From Gammaproteobacteria bacterium (GTDB lineage Bacteria > Pseudomonadota > Gammaproteobacteria > Ga0077536): 64,000 bases of DNA. The translations under genes were made by a program, and so were the position numbers. The stretch lies in contig JACPPA010000034.1 of the NCBI GenBank assembly GCA_016191285.1, positions 90,758-154,757 on the forward strand, read 5' to 3'. Below the pieces are notes generated by a model. It was not told the DNA's origin. It did no database searches and saw only the letters and a list, made by a program, of their open reading frames with translations. Below, one piece after another: positions 9,023 to 18,472 of this stretch (positions are counted from its first letter, which is position 1; each line of letters opens with the position of its first letter).

Positions 9023-10522
9023 TCAATTGGCAGGATGCGCGTGGCCAACCAATTCCGGTTTGTTATTCACATCCAGCGTTTCAAGTCTTACCGGGAAACC
9101 CCATAGCCGCGCGATGTGCTTCAGCACATCGCCGGTCGATTCGCCCAAAGGCCGGCGTTCGAATGGAATATGGCGCAAGGTCAGCGACCGATCTCCCCGC
9201 CGGTCCACTGCGTTCACCTGGATATTGGGTTCACGACTCCCTAAATTGTATTGCTCCGCCAAGGCCCGTCTTATGCGGCGATACCCGTTATCGTCATGAA
9301 TCGCGGACACCGCGTAGGCGTCCTCTCGATCATCATCAATGAGCGAAAACAGGCGCAGGTCGCGGATCAATTTCGGCGACAAATATTGGGCCACAAAAGA
9401 TTCGTCCTTGAAATTGCGCATGGCGAAGTCGAGCGCTCCGAGCCACGGAGTCCCCGCCAGATCCGGAAACCATTGTCGGTCCTCTGGCGTCGGCGTTTCG
9501 CAGATCCGTCGGATGTCCGTCATCATCGAGAAGCCCAATGCATACGGATTAACCCCGCGGTAGTAGGGATGATCGAACCCAGGTTGCGCGATGACATTGG
9601 TATGTGAGGTCAGGAACTCGAGCATGAACGAGTCGTCGACCAGACCTTCGTCATACATCCGGTTCAGTAGGGTGTAATGCCAAAACGTTGCCCAGCCTTC
9701 ATTCATGACCTGAGTTTGTCGCTGCGGATAAAAATACTGCGCAAGCTTACGCACGATGCGCACGATTTCACGCTGCCACGGTTCAAGTAACGGCGCGTGT
9801 TTTTCGATGAAATACAACAAATTTTCCTGTGGTTCGGCCGGAAAGCGTTCGTCCGACGCACCATCTTGCACCGCATCTCGAGTGGGCAGCGTGCGCCAGA
9901 TGTCATTGACCGCAGCCTGACGATACTCGTCACGTTCGCGACGGCGCGCGGTTTCGCGCTCCACCGACAATTGGGGTGGGCGTTTATAACGATCGACCCC
10001 GTAATTGCGCAATGCATGGCACGAGTCGAGCAGCTCTTCGATCGCCGTTTCTCCGTAGCGCTGTTCGCATTCGCCAATAAACCCTCGCGCAAACACCAGA
10101 TAGTCGACGATCGAATCCGCGGTGGTCCAAGCCCGGAATAAGTAATTAGATTTGAAGAACGAGTTGTGACCGTAACACGCATGGGCGAGCACAAGGGCTT
10201 GCATGGTCATGGTGTTCTCTTCCATCAGATACGCGATGCACGGGTTGGAATTGATCACGAGTTCGTAGGCAAGGCCCATTTGGCCACGGCGATAGCGATT
10301 CTCGACCGCCAGATATTCCTTGCCGTAAGACCAGTGTTGATAACCTATGGGCATGCCGACCGAGGCATAGGCGTCCATCATTTGCTCGGCGGTGACCACC
10401 TCAATTTGATTGGGATAGGTGTCGAGTTTGAAATCGGCCGCGATCCGCGCCAACTCACGATCATATTTATCAATGAGCTCGAACGACCATTCCGAACCGG
10501 TGGACAGTAATTGACGGGTCAT
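9023..10522 (-). CDS. spoVR: SpoVR family protein (YcgB-like)
   Basis: 499 residues, full length for YcgB/SpoVR (about 500). Typical family segments are seen: HWSYGKEYL, YELVINSNPCIAYLMEENTM, HACYGHNSFFKSNYLF and NEGWATFWHYTLLNR. The His/Glu-rich HACYGHNSF and NEGWATFWH segments look like a metal-binding, peptidase-like core, but activity is not established. The start at 10522 overlaps the yeaH stop (ATGA), and the start is set by the conserved MTRQLLSTGSEW opening rather than the longer frame. It is the third gene of prkA-yeaH-spoVR, transcribed from a sigma-54 promoter. The operon is linked to stress and stationary phase in enterics and to cortex formation in Bacillus. Confidence 0.93.
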   Translation of the reverse strand: MTRQLLSTGSEWSFELIDKYDRELARIAADFKLDTYPNQIEVVTAEQMMDAYASVGMPIGYQHWSYGKEYLAVENRYRRGQMGLAYELVINSNPCIAYLMEENTMTMQALVLAHACYGHNSFFKSNYLFRAWTTADSIVDYLVFARGFIGECEQRYGETAIEELLDSCHALRNYGVDRYKRPPQLSVERETARRRERDEYRQAAVNDIWRTLPTRDAVQDGASDERFPAEPQENLLYFIEKHAPLLEPWQREIVRIVRKLAQYFYPQRQTQVMNEGWATFWHYTLLNRMYDEGLVDDSFMLEFLTSHTNVIAQPGFDHPYYRGVNPYALGFSMMTDIRRICETPTPEDRQWFPDLAGTPWLGALDFAMRNFKDESFVAQYLSPKLIRDLRLFSLIDDDREDAYAVSAIHDDNGYRRIRRALAEQYNLGSREPNIQVNAVDRRGDRSLTLRHIPFERRPLGESTGDVLKHIARLWGFPVRLETLDVNNKPELVGHAHPAN

Positions 10523-11778
10523 GCGGGTTTCTTCGCGAAGAGCTGACGAAAGACCGGATAGATATCGGCGACCGTATTGATCTTGCGGATGGCGAGGCGC
10601 GGATGCGCCGCGCTGGTCGCCGCATATTGTTGCCACAGCCCTTGCTCTTCTTCCGCGCCAACTTGGACGTAAGCGAAGTATTGGACGTGCGGCAGAATCT
10701 CCTGTTCAAGCAGTTCGCGGCAACGGCTAGAGTCCGAATGCCAGTTGTCGCCATCCGATGCCTGTGCCCCATAAATGTTCCAGGCCGCACTGGTATAGCG
10801 CGCGGCGATGATTTCTTGCATCAACATTAGGGCGGAGGAGACCACGGTACCGCCGGTGTCACGCGCCGAGAAGAATTCCTCCTCATTGACTTCAGCGGCT
10901 TGAGTGTGATGCCGGATGAATACCACATCAATTCGTTCGTAGACGCGAGTAAGAAATAAATAGAGCAACGCAAAAAATCGTTTGGCGATTTCTTTCCGGC
11001 CTTGGTCCATTGAACCCGATACATCCATTAAGCAGAACATCACCGCCTGGGTGGTCGGTTGTGGTTGTTTAATGCGATGGTTGTAGCGCAGATCGATCGT
11101 GTCGATAAACGGAACGGCGCGAATGCGACGCTTAAGCCGGGCAATTTCTTCGTCCAGCGCTTCAAGCTCAGGCGCTCTGCCGCGACCGACCACCAACGCG
11201 TCGCGCTGGGTTTCGACACCTTTCAGACGCGTTCGATAAGGAGCTTGCAAGACTTGGCGGCGCGCGGCCGCGCTCTTTAATGAGCGAATGACATTGATAT
11301 TGGTCGGCACCCCGCTGGTGGTAAAGCCCGCACGAACCGATTTGTACCGCGGCAAGCGGGTCAACTCCGTTTTGACCAGATCGGGTAAGGCCAAGTCCTC
11401 GAAGAAAAAATTCAAGAACTCTTCGCGCGACAGGACGAAGCTAAAATCATCTTCACCCTCACCGCTGTCGCTTGCTTGGTTACCTCGACCTTGCGCGCCA
11501 CCCGCCGGCCGCGGCAAGCGGTCGCCGGCGCTATATTCTTTATTACCCGGATGCACCGACTCGCGATATCCACCACCGCCGTGATGAAACACTGGCTCGC
11601 GAATATCGCGCCGCGGCAGGTCAACGCGTTCGCCGCGTTCGAGATCTTTGATCGAGCGTTTACTGATGGCGTCGGCCACCGCCCGTTTGAGTTGATCCTG
11701 ATAGCGCCGCACAAAACGCGCGCGATTCACCGCGCTCTTGTTACGTCCGTTCAGCCGCCGATCGACAATGCTATCCAT
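10519..11778 (-). CDS. yeaH: YeaH/YhbH family protein (DUF444, VWA-like)
   Basis: 419 residues. The N-terminal part is Arg/Lys-rich and begins MDSIVDRRLNGRNKSAVNRA, the usual DUF444 opening. The C-terminal von Willebrand A-like fold has the MIDAS-type sequence DVSGSMDQG (about residue 250), expected to bind a divalent metal and a partner protein. The family always travels with the PrkA kinase and SpoVR. Its stop overlaps the spoVR start and its start lies 4 nt after the prkA stop, so the three are one transcript. The partner relationship is inferred from this strict co-occurrence. Confidence 0.94.
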   Translation of the reverse strand: MDSIVDRRLNGRNKSAVNRARFVRRYQDQLKRAVADAISKRSIKDLERGERVDLPRRDIREPVFHHGGGGYRESVHPGNKEYSAGDRLPRPAGGAQGRGNQASDSGEGEDDFSFVLSREEFLNFFFEDLALPDLVKTELTRLPRYKSVRAGFTTSGVPTNINVIRSLKSAAARRQVLQAPYRTRLKGVETQRDALVVGRGRAPELEALDEEIARLKRRIRAVPFIDTIDLRYNHRIKQPQPTTQAVMFCLMDVSGSMDQGRKEIAKRFFALLYLFLTRVYERIDVVFIRHHTQAAEVNEEEFFSARDTGGTVVSSALMLMQEIIAARYTSAAWNIYGAQASDGDNWHSDSSRCRELLEQEILPHVQYFAYVQVGAEEEQGLWQQYAATSAAHPRLAIRKINTVADIYPVFRQLFAKKPA

Positions 11779-11782
11779 CGCC

Positions 11783-13705
11783 CTAGGCCGACTTGCGCAC
11801 TCTTAAATACCATTCACACAGCAGTCTTACTTGCTTCTCGGTATAGCCTTTGGCGACCATGCGGCCGACGAAGTCCTGATGTTTGCGTTGCTCGTCAGCC
11901 GACGCTTTAGTATTAAATGAAATCACGGGAAGCAGGTCTTCGGTATTCGAGAACATCTTTTTCTCGATCACTTCGCGCAGTTTCTCATAGCTGGTCCACA
12001 ACGGATTCTTGCCGCTATTCCCAGCTCGCGCGCGCAATACAAAGTTGACAATTTCATTGCGGAAATCTTTAGGGTTGCTGATTCCGGCTGGCTTCTCGAT
12101 TTTTTCGAGTTCGCCGTTCAGCGCCGCGCGATCAAAAATCTCGCCGGTGTCAGGATCGCGATAATCCTCATCCTGGATCCAATAATCGGCGTAGGTCACA
12201 TAGCGATCAAAAATGTTTTGTCCATACTCTGAATACGACTCCAGATAGGCGGTCTGGATTTCCTTGCCGACGAGTTCGGCGTAGCGCGTCGCCAGGTAAC
12301 CTTTTAGATGCGCCACATATTTATCTTCTTGCTCTTTCGGAAACTGCTCGCGCTCGATGGCTTGTTCGAGGACGTACATTAAATGCACGGGATTCGCCGC
12401 GATTTCGCCATGATCGAAGTTAAACGTCTTCGACAGTATCTTGAACGCAAAGCGAGTCGAGAGCCCGGTCATGCCTTCGTCGACGCCGGCGTAATCACGG
12501 TACTCCTGATAACTCTTCGCCTTAGGATCGACGTCTTTCAGATTTTCGCCATCGTAGACGCGGAGCTTCGAATAGATGTTTGAATTCTCGGGCTCTTTCA
12601 TTCGAGATAACACCGCGAATTGCGCCATCATTTCGAGGGTGCCTGGTGCACAGCGGGCCTCGGCCAGGGAACTGTTTCGAAGCAGCTTTTGATAAATCCG
12701 AATTTCTTCGGAGACTCGCATGCAGTACGGCACCTTGACGATATAGATGCGATCGAGAAAGGCTTCGTTGTTGCGGTTGTTTTTAAACGCAAGCCATTCG
12801 GATTCATTTGAATGGGCCAAGATGATGCCGTCGAACGGGATCGCGGACAGGCCCTCGGTGCCCTTGTAATTGCCTTCTTGGGTCGCGGTCAGTAACGGAT
12901 GCAGTACTTTGATGGGGGCTTTGAACATCTCGACGAATTCGAGCAAGCCCTGATTGGCGATGCACAGGCCACCCGAATACGCATACGCGTCGGGATCGTT
13001 CTGCGCGAAATGTTCGAGCATCCGAATATCAACCTTGCCGACCAAGGCGGAGATATCCTGGTTGTTCTCGTCGCCGGGTTCGGTCTTGGCCACGGCGATC
13101 TGTCGTAAAACTGACGGATGGCGTTTGACGACACGGAATCGTGTCACGTCGCCGTTATATTCGTGGAGCCGTTTGACGGCCCAGGGCGACATCAGTCCGG
13201 TTAGATAACGGCGCGGGATCCCGTAGTCTTCTTCCAAAATCGCACTGTCTTCGGTCGGTGAAAATAGGCCCAGCGGCGACTCGTTGACGGGCGAATCCTT
13301 CAGTGCGTAGAAGGGCTGCAGTTCCATCAATGATTTAAGCTTCTCGGCTAGCGAGGATTTGCCGCCGCCAACGGGACCGAGCAAATAGAGTATTTGTTTG
13401 CGCTCTTCGAGACCCTGCGCAGCATGCCGGAAGTAGGCGACGATCTGTTCAATCGTCTCCTCCATGCCATAGAACTCGCGGAACGCGGGATAGACGCGGA
13501 TGACCTTATTGGAAAAGAGGCGAGAGAGGTGCGGATCTTTCCGCGTATCAATGACTTCGGGTTCGCCAATCGCGAGCAGCATGCGTTCGGTGGCGGTGGC
13601 ATAGGTCGTTGGCGCGCGCCGACACAACGCCAGGTATTCGCTTAGCGATAGTTCAGTCTCTTGCGCGTGTTCATATCGCGCGACGTACTTGTCGAAAATC
13701 GTCAT
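11783..13705 (-). CDS. prkA: PrkA (YeaG) serine protein kinase / AAA+ ATPase
   Basis: 640 residues, the normal PrkA length. The N-terminal AAA domain contains the Walker A motif GPVGGGKSSLAEKL (about residue 113) and a Walker-B region near PFDGIILAHSNESEW. The C-terminal PrkA kinase-like domain spans about 390-640. The family autophosphorylates and has been linked to nitrogen starvation and metal stress in E. coli. GAGAGG lies 7 nt before the ATG at 13705. A sigma-54 promoter (13823-13840, minus) lies about 118 bp upstream, consistent with nitrogen-responsive control. It is the first gene of the operon with yeaH and spoVR. Confidence 0.95.
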   Translation of the reverse strand: MTIFDKYVARYEHAQETELSLSEYLALCRRAPTTYATATERMLLAIGEPEVIDTRKDPHLSRLFSNKVIRVYPAFREFYGMEETIEQIVAYFRHAAQGLEERKQILYLLGPVGGGKSSLAEKLKSLMELQPFYALKDSPVNESPLGLFSPTEDSAILEEDYGIPRRYLTGLMSPWAVKRLHEYNGDVTRFRVVKRHPSVLRQIAVAKTEPGDENNQDISALVGKVDIRMLEHFAQNDPDAYAYSGGLCIANQGLLEFVEMFKAPIKVLHPLLTATQEGNYKGTEGLSAIPFDGIILAHSNESEWLAFKNNRNNEAFLDRIYIVKVPYCMRVSEEIRIYQKLLRNSSLAEARCAPGTLEMMAQFAVLSRMKEPENSNIYSKLRVYDGENLKDVDPKAKSYQEYRDYAGVDEGMTGLSTRFAFKILSKTFNFDHGEIAANPVHLMYVLEQAIEREQFPKEQEDKYVAHLKGYLATRYAELVGKEIQTAYLESYSEYGQNIFDRYVTYADYWIQDEDYRDPDTGEIFDRAALNGELEKIEKPAGISNPKDFRNEIVNFVLRARAGNSGKNPLWTSYEKLREVIEKKMFSNTEDLLPVISFNTKASADEQRKHQDFVGRMVAKGYTEKQVRLLCEWYLRVRKSA

Positions 13706-13822
13706 GACGCAGCCTCTCTTCCGTTGATTAACACGGAGGGCGCGCGACGCGACTGCCTAGTGCCCGATTCTTCTGGGTCTTCTTCGGCGCGACGCCGCGA
13801 TGACCTCCCTAACGCTTAGACG

Positions 13823-13840
13823 GTGCAAGTGGTGTGCCAG
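13823..13840 (-). promoter_or_regulatory. Sigma-54 (RpoN) promoter for prkA-yeaH-spoVR
   Basis: Read on the minus strand, the site is CTGGCACACCACTTGCAC, which matches the RpoN consensus TGGCAC-N5-TTGC with the invariant GG and GC separated by exactly 10 nt. Transcription would begin about 12 nt downstream (near 13811), giving a leader of about 105 nt before prkA. The enhancer-binding protein and its upstream sites are not identified. Confidence 0.85.
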
Positions 13841-14094
13841 TTGCACGGATCAGTCCAAGAATCGCAAAAATATTGGAACTCTGGTACAGAATGCACCAGC
13901 GTGCCTGAACCACGGCAGAACAAAAATGCTGGTCTTTCGGCTGCGGTGGCCATGCTAGTGGCGGAGACCGAACAACACTTGCGTCCATCCGCGAACGGCG
14001 CAGGCCAAAACGGTAGGAATAAAAGGTCATTACTGATGCAGTCTAGTCGGCCGGTACGCACTCGTATATCCGAGATTAATTCGGGGCGTCCGGT
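13841..14094. other. Intergenic region between the prkA operon promoter and the symporter
   Basis: No gene with protein-level support was found here. This segment would hold the enhancer sites for the sigma-54 promoter and the promoter of the divergent symporter gene. CTGGTACAGAATGCACCAG (13881-13899) is an imperfect palindrome (CTGGT...ACCAG) and could be an enhancer or operator half-site pair. Confidence 0.35.
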
Positions 14095-15423
14095 GTGCTC
14101 GCCACCTTGAGTGACCGGGACGCCGCGCCGTGGCCATTGCACCGTCGCATCCTGTGCGGTCTCGGTATTGGCGCGGTTGCCGGTTTGGTGGTCAATCTTG
14201 CCGCTTCGGGTGCCGCGTGGGTGCCGTTTGTCATCGATCAGTTTACGCAGCCGATCGGTCAACTGTTTCTGAATCTACTGTTAATGATCGTCGTGCCCCT
14301 GGTGTTCTCGTCGCTGGTGTTGGGGGTGGCGGGAATCGGTGACGTGCGGCGGTTAGGCCGGGTCGGGTTGCGATCGTTTGTGTATTGCCTGGTCATTTCG
14401 GCCATCTCGGTATTGATTGGTCTTGGTTTGGCGAATCTGATCGAACCCGGCCACCGGCTGGCTCCGAACACCGCCGAAGCATTAAAGATGCGTTACCACA
14501 CGGATGCGGCACATCGCGTCGATGACGCAGCCGCAGCTCGCATTAACGCGAGCCCATTGCAGCAGGTGGTGGCTTCGGTGGTGCCTCGGAATCCCGTCGC
14601 CGCAGTCGCGAGCGACCCACCGAACATGCTGCATTTGATGTTTTTCGCGCTGATGGTCGGGGTCGCGATGACGCTCCTGCCGCCGTTGCAAGTGGCGGGA
14701 TTCACCGAAGCACTGCGCGGGCTTTACGCGGTGTCGATCAAGCTCATCGATCTCATCATGGAATTCGCGCCGTACGCGGTCACCTGTTTGATTTTCAACA
14801 ACGTCGCGTTGTTTGGGTTCGATCTGCTTCGCGCCCTCGGCTGGTTCCTGGTCACCGTCCTTGCTGGGCTTGGGCTACACATGTTCGGCGTCTATTCGAT
14901 CGCCGTGTATTGGTTATCCAAGATGGCGCCGCGCGAGTTTTTTCGACGCATCAAAACCGTCATGCTGACGGCCTTTTCCACCTCCTCGTCCAACGCCACG
15001 TTGCCGACCGCGCTCAAGGTGGCGGAAGAAAATCTGCACGTACCCAAAGAGATTGCGAGCTTTGTCTTAACGATCGGCGCCACCGCCAATCAAAACGGTA
15101 CGGCCTTATATGAAGGGGTCACGGTATTGTTCTTGGCGCAGCTGGCCAGGGTCGACCTGACACTGGCGCAGCAATTGATGGTGGTGTATTTGGCCATTCT
15201 GGGCGGGATTGGTACTGCTGGTGTGCCGTCAGGCTCCATTCCATTCATCATCGGCATTCTGGCGACGATCGGCGTCGACCCGGGCTTGATTGCGATTGTG
15301 CTTGGGGTGGATAGAATCCTCGATATGTGTCGAACCACCTTGAACGTTGCCGGCGACCTTACCGCCGCCACCTACATCGCGCGCGTCAAAGCCGAGCGTG
15401 TACTGGAGCAAGTGCGTGTCTAG
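14095..15423 (+). CDS. Dicarboxylate/amino acid:cation symporter (DAACS family)
   Basis: A 442-residue membrane protein with about eight hydrophobic helices and the two re-entrant loops of the GltP/DctA fold. Family signatures: the serine-rich HP1 tip TSSSNATLPTALKVAEENL, the TM7 motif GATANQNGTALYEG, and the TM8 motif DRILDMCRTTLNVAGD carrying the substrate-carboxylate Arg and cation-site Asp/Asn. The usual NMDG of TM7 is changed to NQNG, so cation coupling may differ. It should import C4-dicarboxylates or acidic amino acids with Na+ or H+. The start is GTG 14095 (a TTG at 14107 is possible). The downstream methyltransferase overlaps its stop by 8 nt. Confidence 0.9.
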   Translation: MLATLSDRDAAPWPLHRRILCGLGIGAVAGLVVNLAASGAAWVPFVIDQFTQPIGQLFLNLLLMIVVPLVFSSLVLGVAGIGDVRRLGRVGLRSFVYCLVISAISVLIGLGLANLIEPGHRLAPNTAEALKMRYHTDAAHRVDDAAAARINASPLQQVVASVVPRNPVAAVASDPPNMLHLMFFALMVGVAMTLLPPLQVAGFTEALRGLYAVSIKLIDLIMEFAPYAVTCLIFNNVALFGFDLLRALGWFLVTVLAGLGLHMFGVYSIAVYWLSKMAPREFFRRIKTVMLTAFSTSSSNATLPTALKVAEENLHVPKEIASFVLTIGATANQNGTALYEGVTVLFLAQLARVDLTLAQQLMVVYLAILGGIGTAGVPSGSIPFIIGILATIGVDPGLIAIVLGVDRILDMCRTTLNVAGDLTAATYIARVKAERVLEQVRV

Positions 15424-16426
15424 AGCAACCATCACGGGCAGTTTGCCGAAACCCGCGTGGCTCGCGGAGCCCAACACCCTGTGGCCGCGCTGGCGCCTCG
15501 ACGGCGCTGAACTCGCCGCCGCTAAACGTGACGCGACCCTGCTGTGGCTGAAGTTGCAAGAGGACGCCGGTCTCGACATCGTGACCGATGGCGAACAGTC
15601 GCGCCAACATTTCGTGCATGGTTTTCTGGAGGCCGTCAACGGTATCGACTTCGCACACAAGGTGCCGATGGGGATCCGCGACAATCGCTACGAAGCCATG
15701 GTGCCGCAGGTCGTGGATGTACTGACGCTCCGCGGACGCGTACATGAAAGCGAAGCGCGGCTGTGCCGGGCGCATACCACCCGGGCGCTTAAATTCACGT
15801 TGCCCGGTCCCATGACGGTGGTCGACACCATCGCTGATCGATTCTATGGTGATAAAGTCAAACTGGCGTTTGCGGTGGCGGATTTGTTGAATCAAGAAGC
15901 GCGCGCGCTGGTCGCGGACGGCGTCGATGTCATTCAATTCGACGAGCCAGCCTTTAATGTTTATATGCGCGACGCAGCCGGCTGGGGGATCGATGCCTTG
16001 CATCGTGCGATCGATGGTTTGCAGTGCACGACCTGCGTCCACATTTGTTACGGCTATGGCATCAAGGCCAATATCGATTGGAAAGCGGGGCTCGGCGCCG
16101 AATGGCGACAATATGCCGAGGTGTTTCCAGCGCTCGCACGGAGTCGAATCGATCAGGTCTCGCTCGAATGCGTGAACTCACATGTCCCACCCCGGCTGCT
16201 GGAACTGTTGGAAGGCAAAGACGTCTTGGTTGGCGTGATCGACGTCGCGAACGATGCGATCGAGAGCCCCGAAGCGGTGGCTGCCACGCTCGAACTCGCC
16301 CGCCGGCATGTGCCACGGACTAAACTTATTGCGTGCACCAATTGCGGTATGGCGCCGATGGCCTGGGAAATTGCACTACGCAAACTGAAAGCCTTGGCCG
16401 CCGGCGCCCGACTGGCGGGGATATGA
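15416..16426 (+). CDS. Core-MetE-like cobalamin-independent methionine synthase family protein
   Basis: A 336-residue protein equal to the C-terminal catalytic barrel of MetE, without the N-terminal folate domain. Zn-ligand positions are intact: His209 and Cys211 in HICYG, Glu251 in SLECVNSH and Cys310 in CTNCGMAP. It should transfer a methyl group to homocysteine or a related thiol from a donor other than methyl-folate triglutamate; short core-MetE enzymes are known to work without the folate domain. The GTG at 15416, with GGAGC upstream, overlaps the symporter stop by 8 nt, so translation is coupled. No DUF1852 (MesX) partner is adjacent, so assignment to the MesD group is open. A P450 gene follows 33 nt later. 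Confidence 0.82.
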   Translation: MSRATITGSLPKPAWLAEPNTLWPRWRLDGAELAAAKRDATLLWLKLQEDAGLDIVTDGEQSRQHFVHGFLEAVNGIDFAHKVPMGIRDNRYEAMVPQVVDVLTLRGRVHESEARLCRAHTTRALKFTLPGPMTVVDTIADRFYGDKVKLAFAVADLLNQEARALVADGVDVIQFDEPAFNVYMRDAAGWGIDALHRAIDGLQCTTCVHICYGYGIKANIDWKAGLGAEWRQYAEVFPALARSRIDQVSLECVNSHVPPRLLELLEGKDVLVGVIDVANDAIESPEAVAATLELARRHVPRTKLIACTNCGMAPMAWEIALRKLKALAAGARLAGI

Positions 16427-16459
16427 GTGGATTGAGCAATTCGATGCGGAGTTTAACGT

Positions 16460-17902
16460 ATGAATGCGGTGACGTTCCCCGAGCTTAAATCCGTAGCGGC
16501 GCTACCCGGCCCCAAGTCGTGGCCGTTGGTGGGCGGCCTGCTCGGTAATTTTCCGCAGATTAATTTCGCCGAATTTCATCGGCAGCTCGAACGGTGGGCG
16601 GACGCCTATGGTCCCACCTATCGGTTTTCCTTAGGGCCCCGATCGCTGGTCGTGATCGCCGATGCCGAAGCAATTGGTGTGGTATTGCGCGAGCGCCCGC
16701 ATTTGTTCGGACGCCGCGCCGAATTGGAACGGGTGTTCGACGAACTCGGGTTCAACGGCGTTTTTTCATCCGACGGCGAAGACTGGAAGCGGCAACGGAA
16801 AATTGTCGCGATGGCGCTTAATTCAGCGCATCTGCATAAATTTCATGACGGATTGCTTGCGACCACCGAGCGCTTGCGGCAACGTTGGCTGGAAGTCGCG
16901 AAGGCGGATCGGCCGACCGATCTGTGCGCGGATCTCATGCGCTACACCGTTGATGTCACGACCCAGCTCGCGTTCGGGATCGACTTCAATACGCTGGAAA
17001 CCGACGGGCCGATCATCCAGCAACACCTCGACAAAGTGTTCCCGATGCTGAGCAAGCGCCTCGGTGCGCCGTTTCCGTATTGGCGTCATCTCAAATTTCG
17101 CGCAGACCGCGAACTTGATCGCGCGGTCGACGCCATCCACCAGCAGATCAAAGTCATTATCAATGAGTGTCGACAACGCATGGCGGCGAATCCGGGCCTG
17201 CATCAGGAGCCAACAAACTTTCTGGAAGCGATGATCGCGGCCAAGGAAACCGAGGGTCTGGCGTTTTCGGACGACGATATCATCGCCAATTCGTTCACGT
17301 TATTACTGGCCGGCGAAGACACCACCGCGAACACGCTGGCGTGGGCGATCAAGTTTTTTATCGATTATCCAGAACTCTTTCGACAGGTCCGCACCGAAGT
17401 GGACAGCGTGCTCGGCGCGGAACTAATTCCGGCGCATTTCACCGATATCGCGCGTTTGCCGGCCGTCGAAGCCTTCGCCAACGAAACGATGCGCCTAAAG
17501 CCTGTGGCGCCGATCTTGGTGTTCGATGCCAAGGAGACCGTCACCTTGGCTGGCGTCGAAATTCCACCGGGCGTGGCGATTGTTCTGTTGACGCGACGGA
17601 TCGCGAACAGGCCTGAGAATTTTTCGGCGCCGGCCCAATTTCAATTATCGCGGTGGTTGGAGAAGGCGCCGGCGCCCGATCGCGTGCATAACACCAAGGC
17701 GTTTTTACCGTTCGGTACGGGGCCGCGTTTTTGTCCAGGCCGCAACCTGGCGCTGGTCGAAATCAAGATGGTGCTGGCGATGCTCGCGCGTAATTTCGAA
17801 GTCGCGCTGGCCGATCCAAGCGTACCGGTTGAAGAATTATTCGCGTTCACGATGAGTCCAACGAATCTCAACGTTAAATTCAAGTCGCGGGCACACTTTT
17901 GA
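16460..17902 (+). CDS. Cytochrome P450
   Basis: 480 residues. The P450 hallmarks are present in order: the I-helix oxygen-activation motif AGEDTTANTLAW (about residue 287), the K-helix ExxR as ETMRLKP (about 345), and the heme-binding loop FGTGPRFCPGRNLA with axial Cys425. There is no N-terminal membrane anchor, so it is a soluble bacterial enzyme needing an external redox partner; none is encoded nearby. The sequence looks closer to the eukaryote-like (CYP4/CYP102-type) P450s of bacteria than to CYP101, judging by length and the FGTGPRFCPG loop. Substrate is unknown. It starts at ATG 16460, 33 nt after the methyltransferase, and a DUF2058 gene follows 9 nt later. Confidence 0.93.
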   Translation: MNAVTFPELKSVAALPGPKSWPLVGGLLGNFPQINFAEFHRQLERWADAYGPTYRFSLGPRSLVVIADAEAIGVVLRERPHLFGRRAELERVFDELGFNGVFSSDGEDWKRQRKIVAMALNSAHLHKFHDGLLATTERLRQRWLEVAKADRPTDLCADLMRYTVDVTTQLAFGIDFNTLETDGPIIQQHLDKVFPMLSKRLGAPFPYWRHLKFRADRELDRAVDAIHQQIKVIINECRQRMAANPGLHQEPTNFLEAMIAAKETEGLAFSDDDIIANSFTLLLAGEDTTANTLAWAIKFFIDYPELFRQVRTEVDSVLGAELIPAHFTDIARLPAVEAFANETMRLKPVAPILVFDAKETVTLAGVEIPPGVAIVLLTRRIANRPENFSAPAQFQLSRWLEKAPAPDRVHNTKAFLPFGTGPRFCPGRNLALVEIKMVLAMLARNFEVALADPSVPVEELFAFTMSPTNLNVKFKSRAHF

Positions 17903-17911
17903 GGGGGGCTG

Positions 17912-18472
17912 ATGCGTAACGCCTTGCATGAACAATTGCTCAAAGCGGGGTTGATTGACGAACAGCGTCTACACGACATGGAGCGCGATAAAGATCGCGG
18001 CCAAAAAGCGCCGAGCGGGCGCGGTCCAAAACCCAAACACCATCGGCAGCAACGAAATGGCGCGACCGAACCGCCTCCCGCACCGACCGCGCGTTCCACA
18101 CCGCCGCCGGTGCGCGCGCCGCAACGTGCGCCCGATGAACACGCGGCGCGGCGCGCCGTCGAGCGCGAACTGGTGCAAATCATCAAGGCGGGGCGTCATC
18201 CGCACAACGACGGCGACGAGGTGTATAACTTCGTGGACGGCAAGAAGGTCGGCCGAATTTATGTGACCCCGGCGACTCACGCGGCGATTGCGCGCGGTGA
18301 GTTGGTGATTGTACGTTTGCGTACGCGCTATGCGGTCGTCAATCAAACGACCGCGGCGGAAGTCGCGATTCGCGCGCCCGGATCGATCGTACTCGCCAAT
18401 GCCGCATCGGCGCCAGGCGGAAATGATCCCGCCTATGCCGAACATCCAATTCCGGATGATCTACGCTGGTAG
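17912..18472 (+). CDS. DUF2058 family protein (YaiL-like)
   Basis: A 186-residue basic protein. The N-terminus (LHEQLLKAGLIDEQRLHDME) is the DUF2058 helix. A disordered Pro/Arg-rich linker occupies about 35-75, and the conserved C-terminal domain includes VYNFVDGKKVGRIYV and the terminal IPDDLRW. E. coli YaiL of this family has been called a nucleoprotein or polynucleotide enzyme regulator, so nucleic-acid contact is plausible. GAGGGGGGCTG lies just before the ATG at 17912, 9 nt after the P450 stop, so it is probably co-transcribed by read-through. The family is mainly gammaproteobacterial and supports that placement. Confidence 0.85.
   Translation: MRNALHEQLLKAGLIDEQRLHDMERDKDRGQKAPSGRGPKPKHHRQQRNGATEPPPAPTARSTPPPVRAPQRAPDEHAARRAVERELVQIIKAGRHPHNDGDEVYNFVDGKKVGRIYVTPATHAAIARGELVIVRLRTRYAVVNQTTAAEVAIRAPGSIVLANAASAPGGNDPAYAEHPIPDDLRW

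Noticed and set aside
13823..14110. 95-residue plus-strand ORF overlapping the sigma-54 site
   Set aside because: It covers the RpoN promoter and symporter start, has no recognisable fold and no ribosome site.
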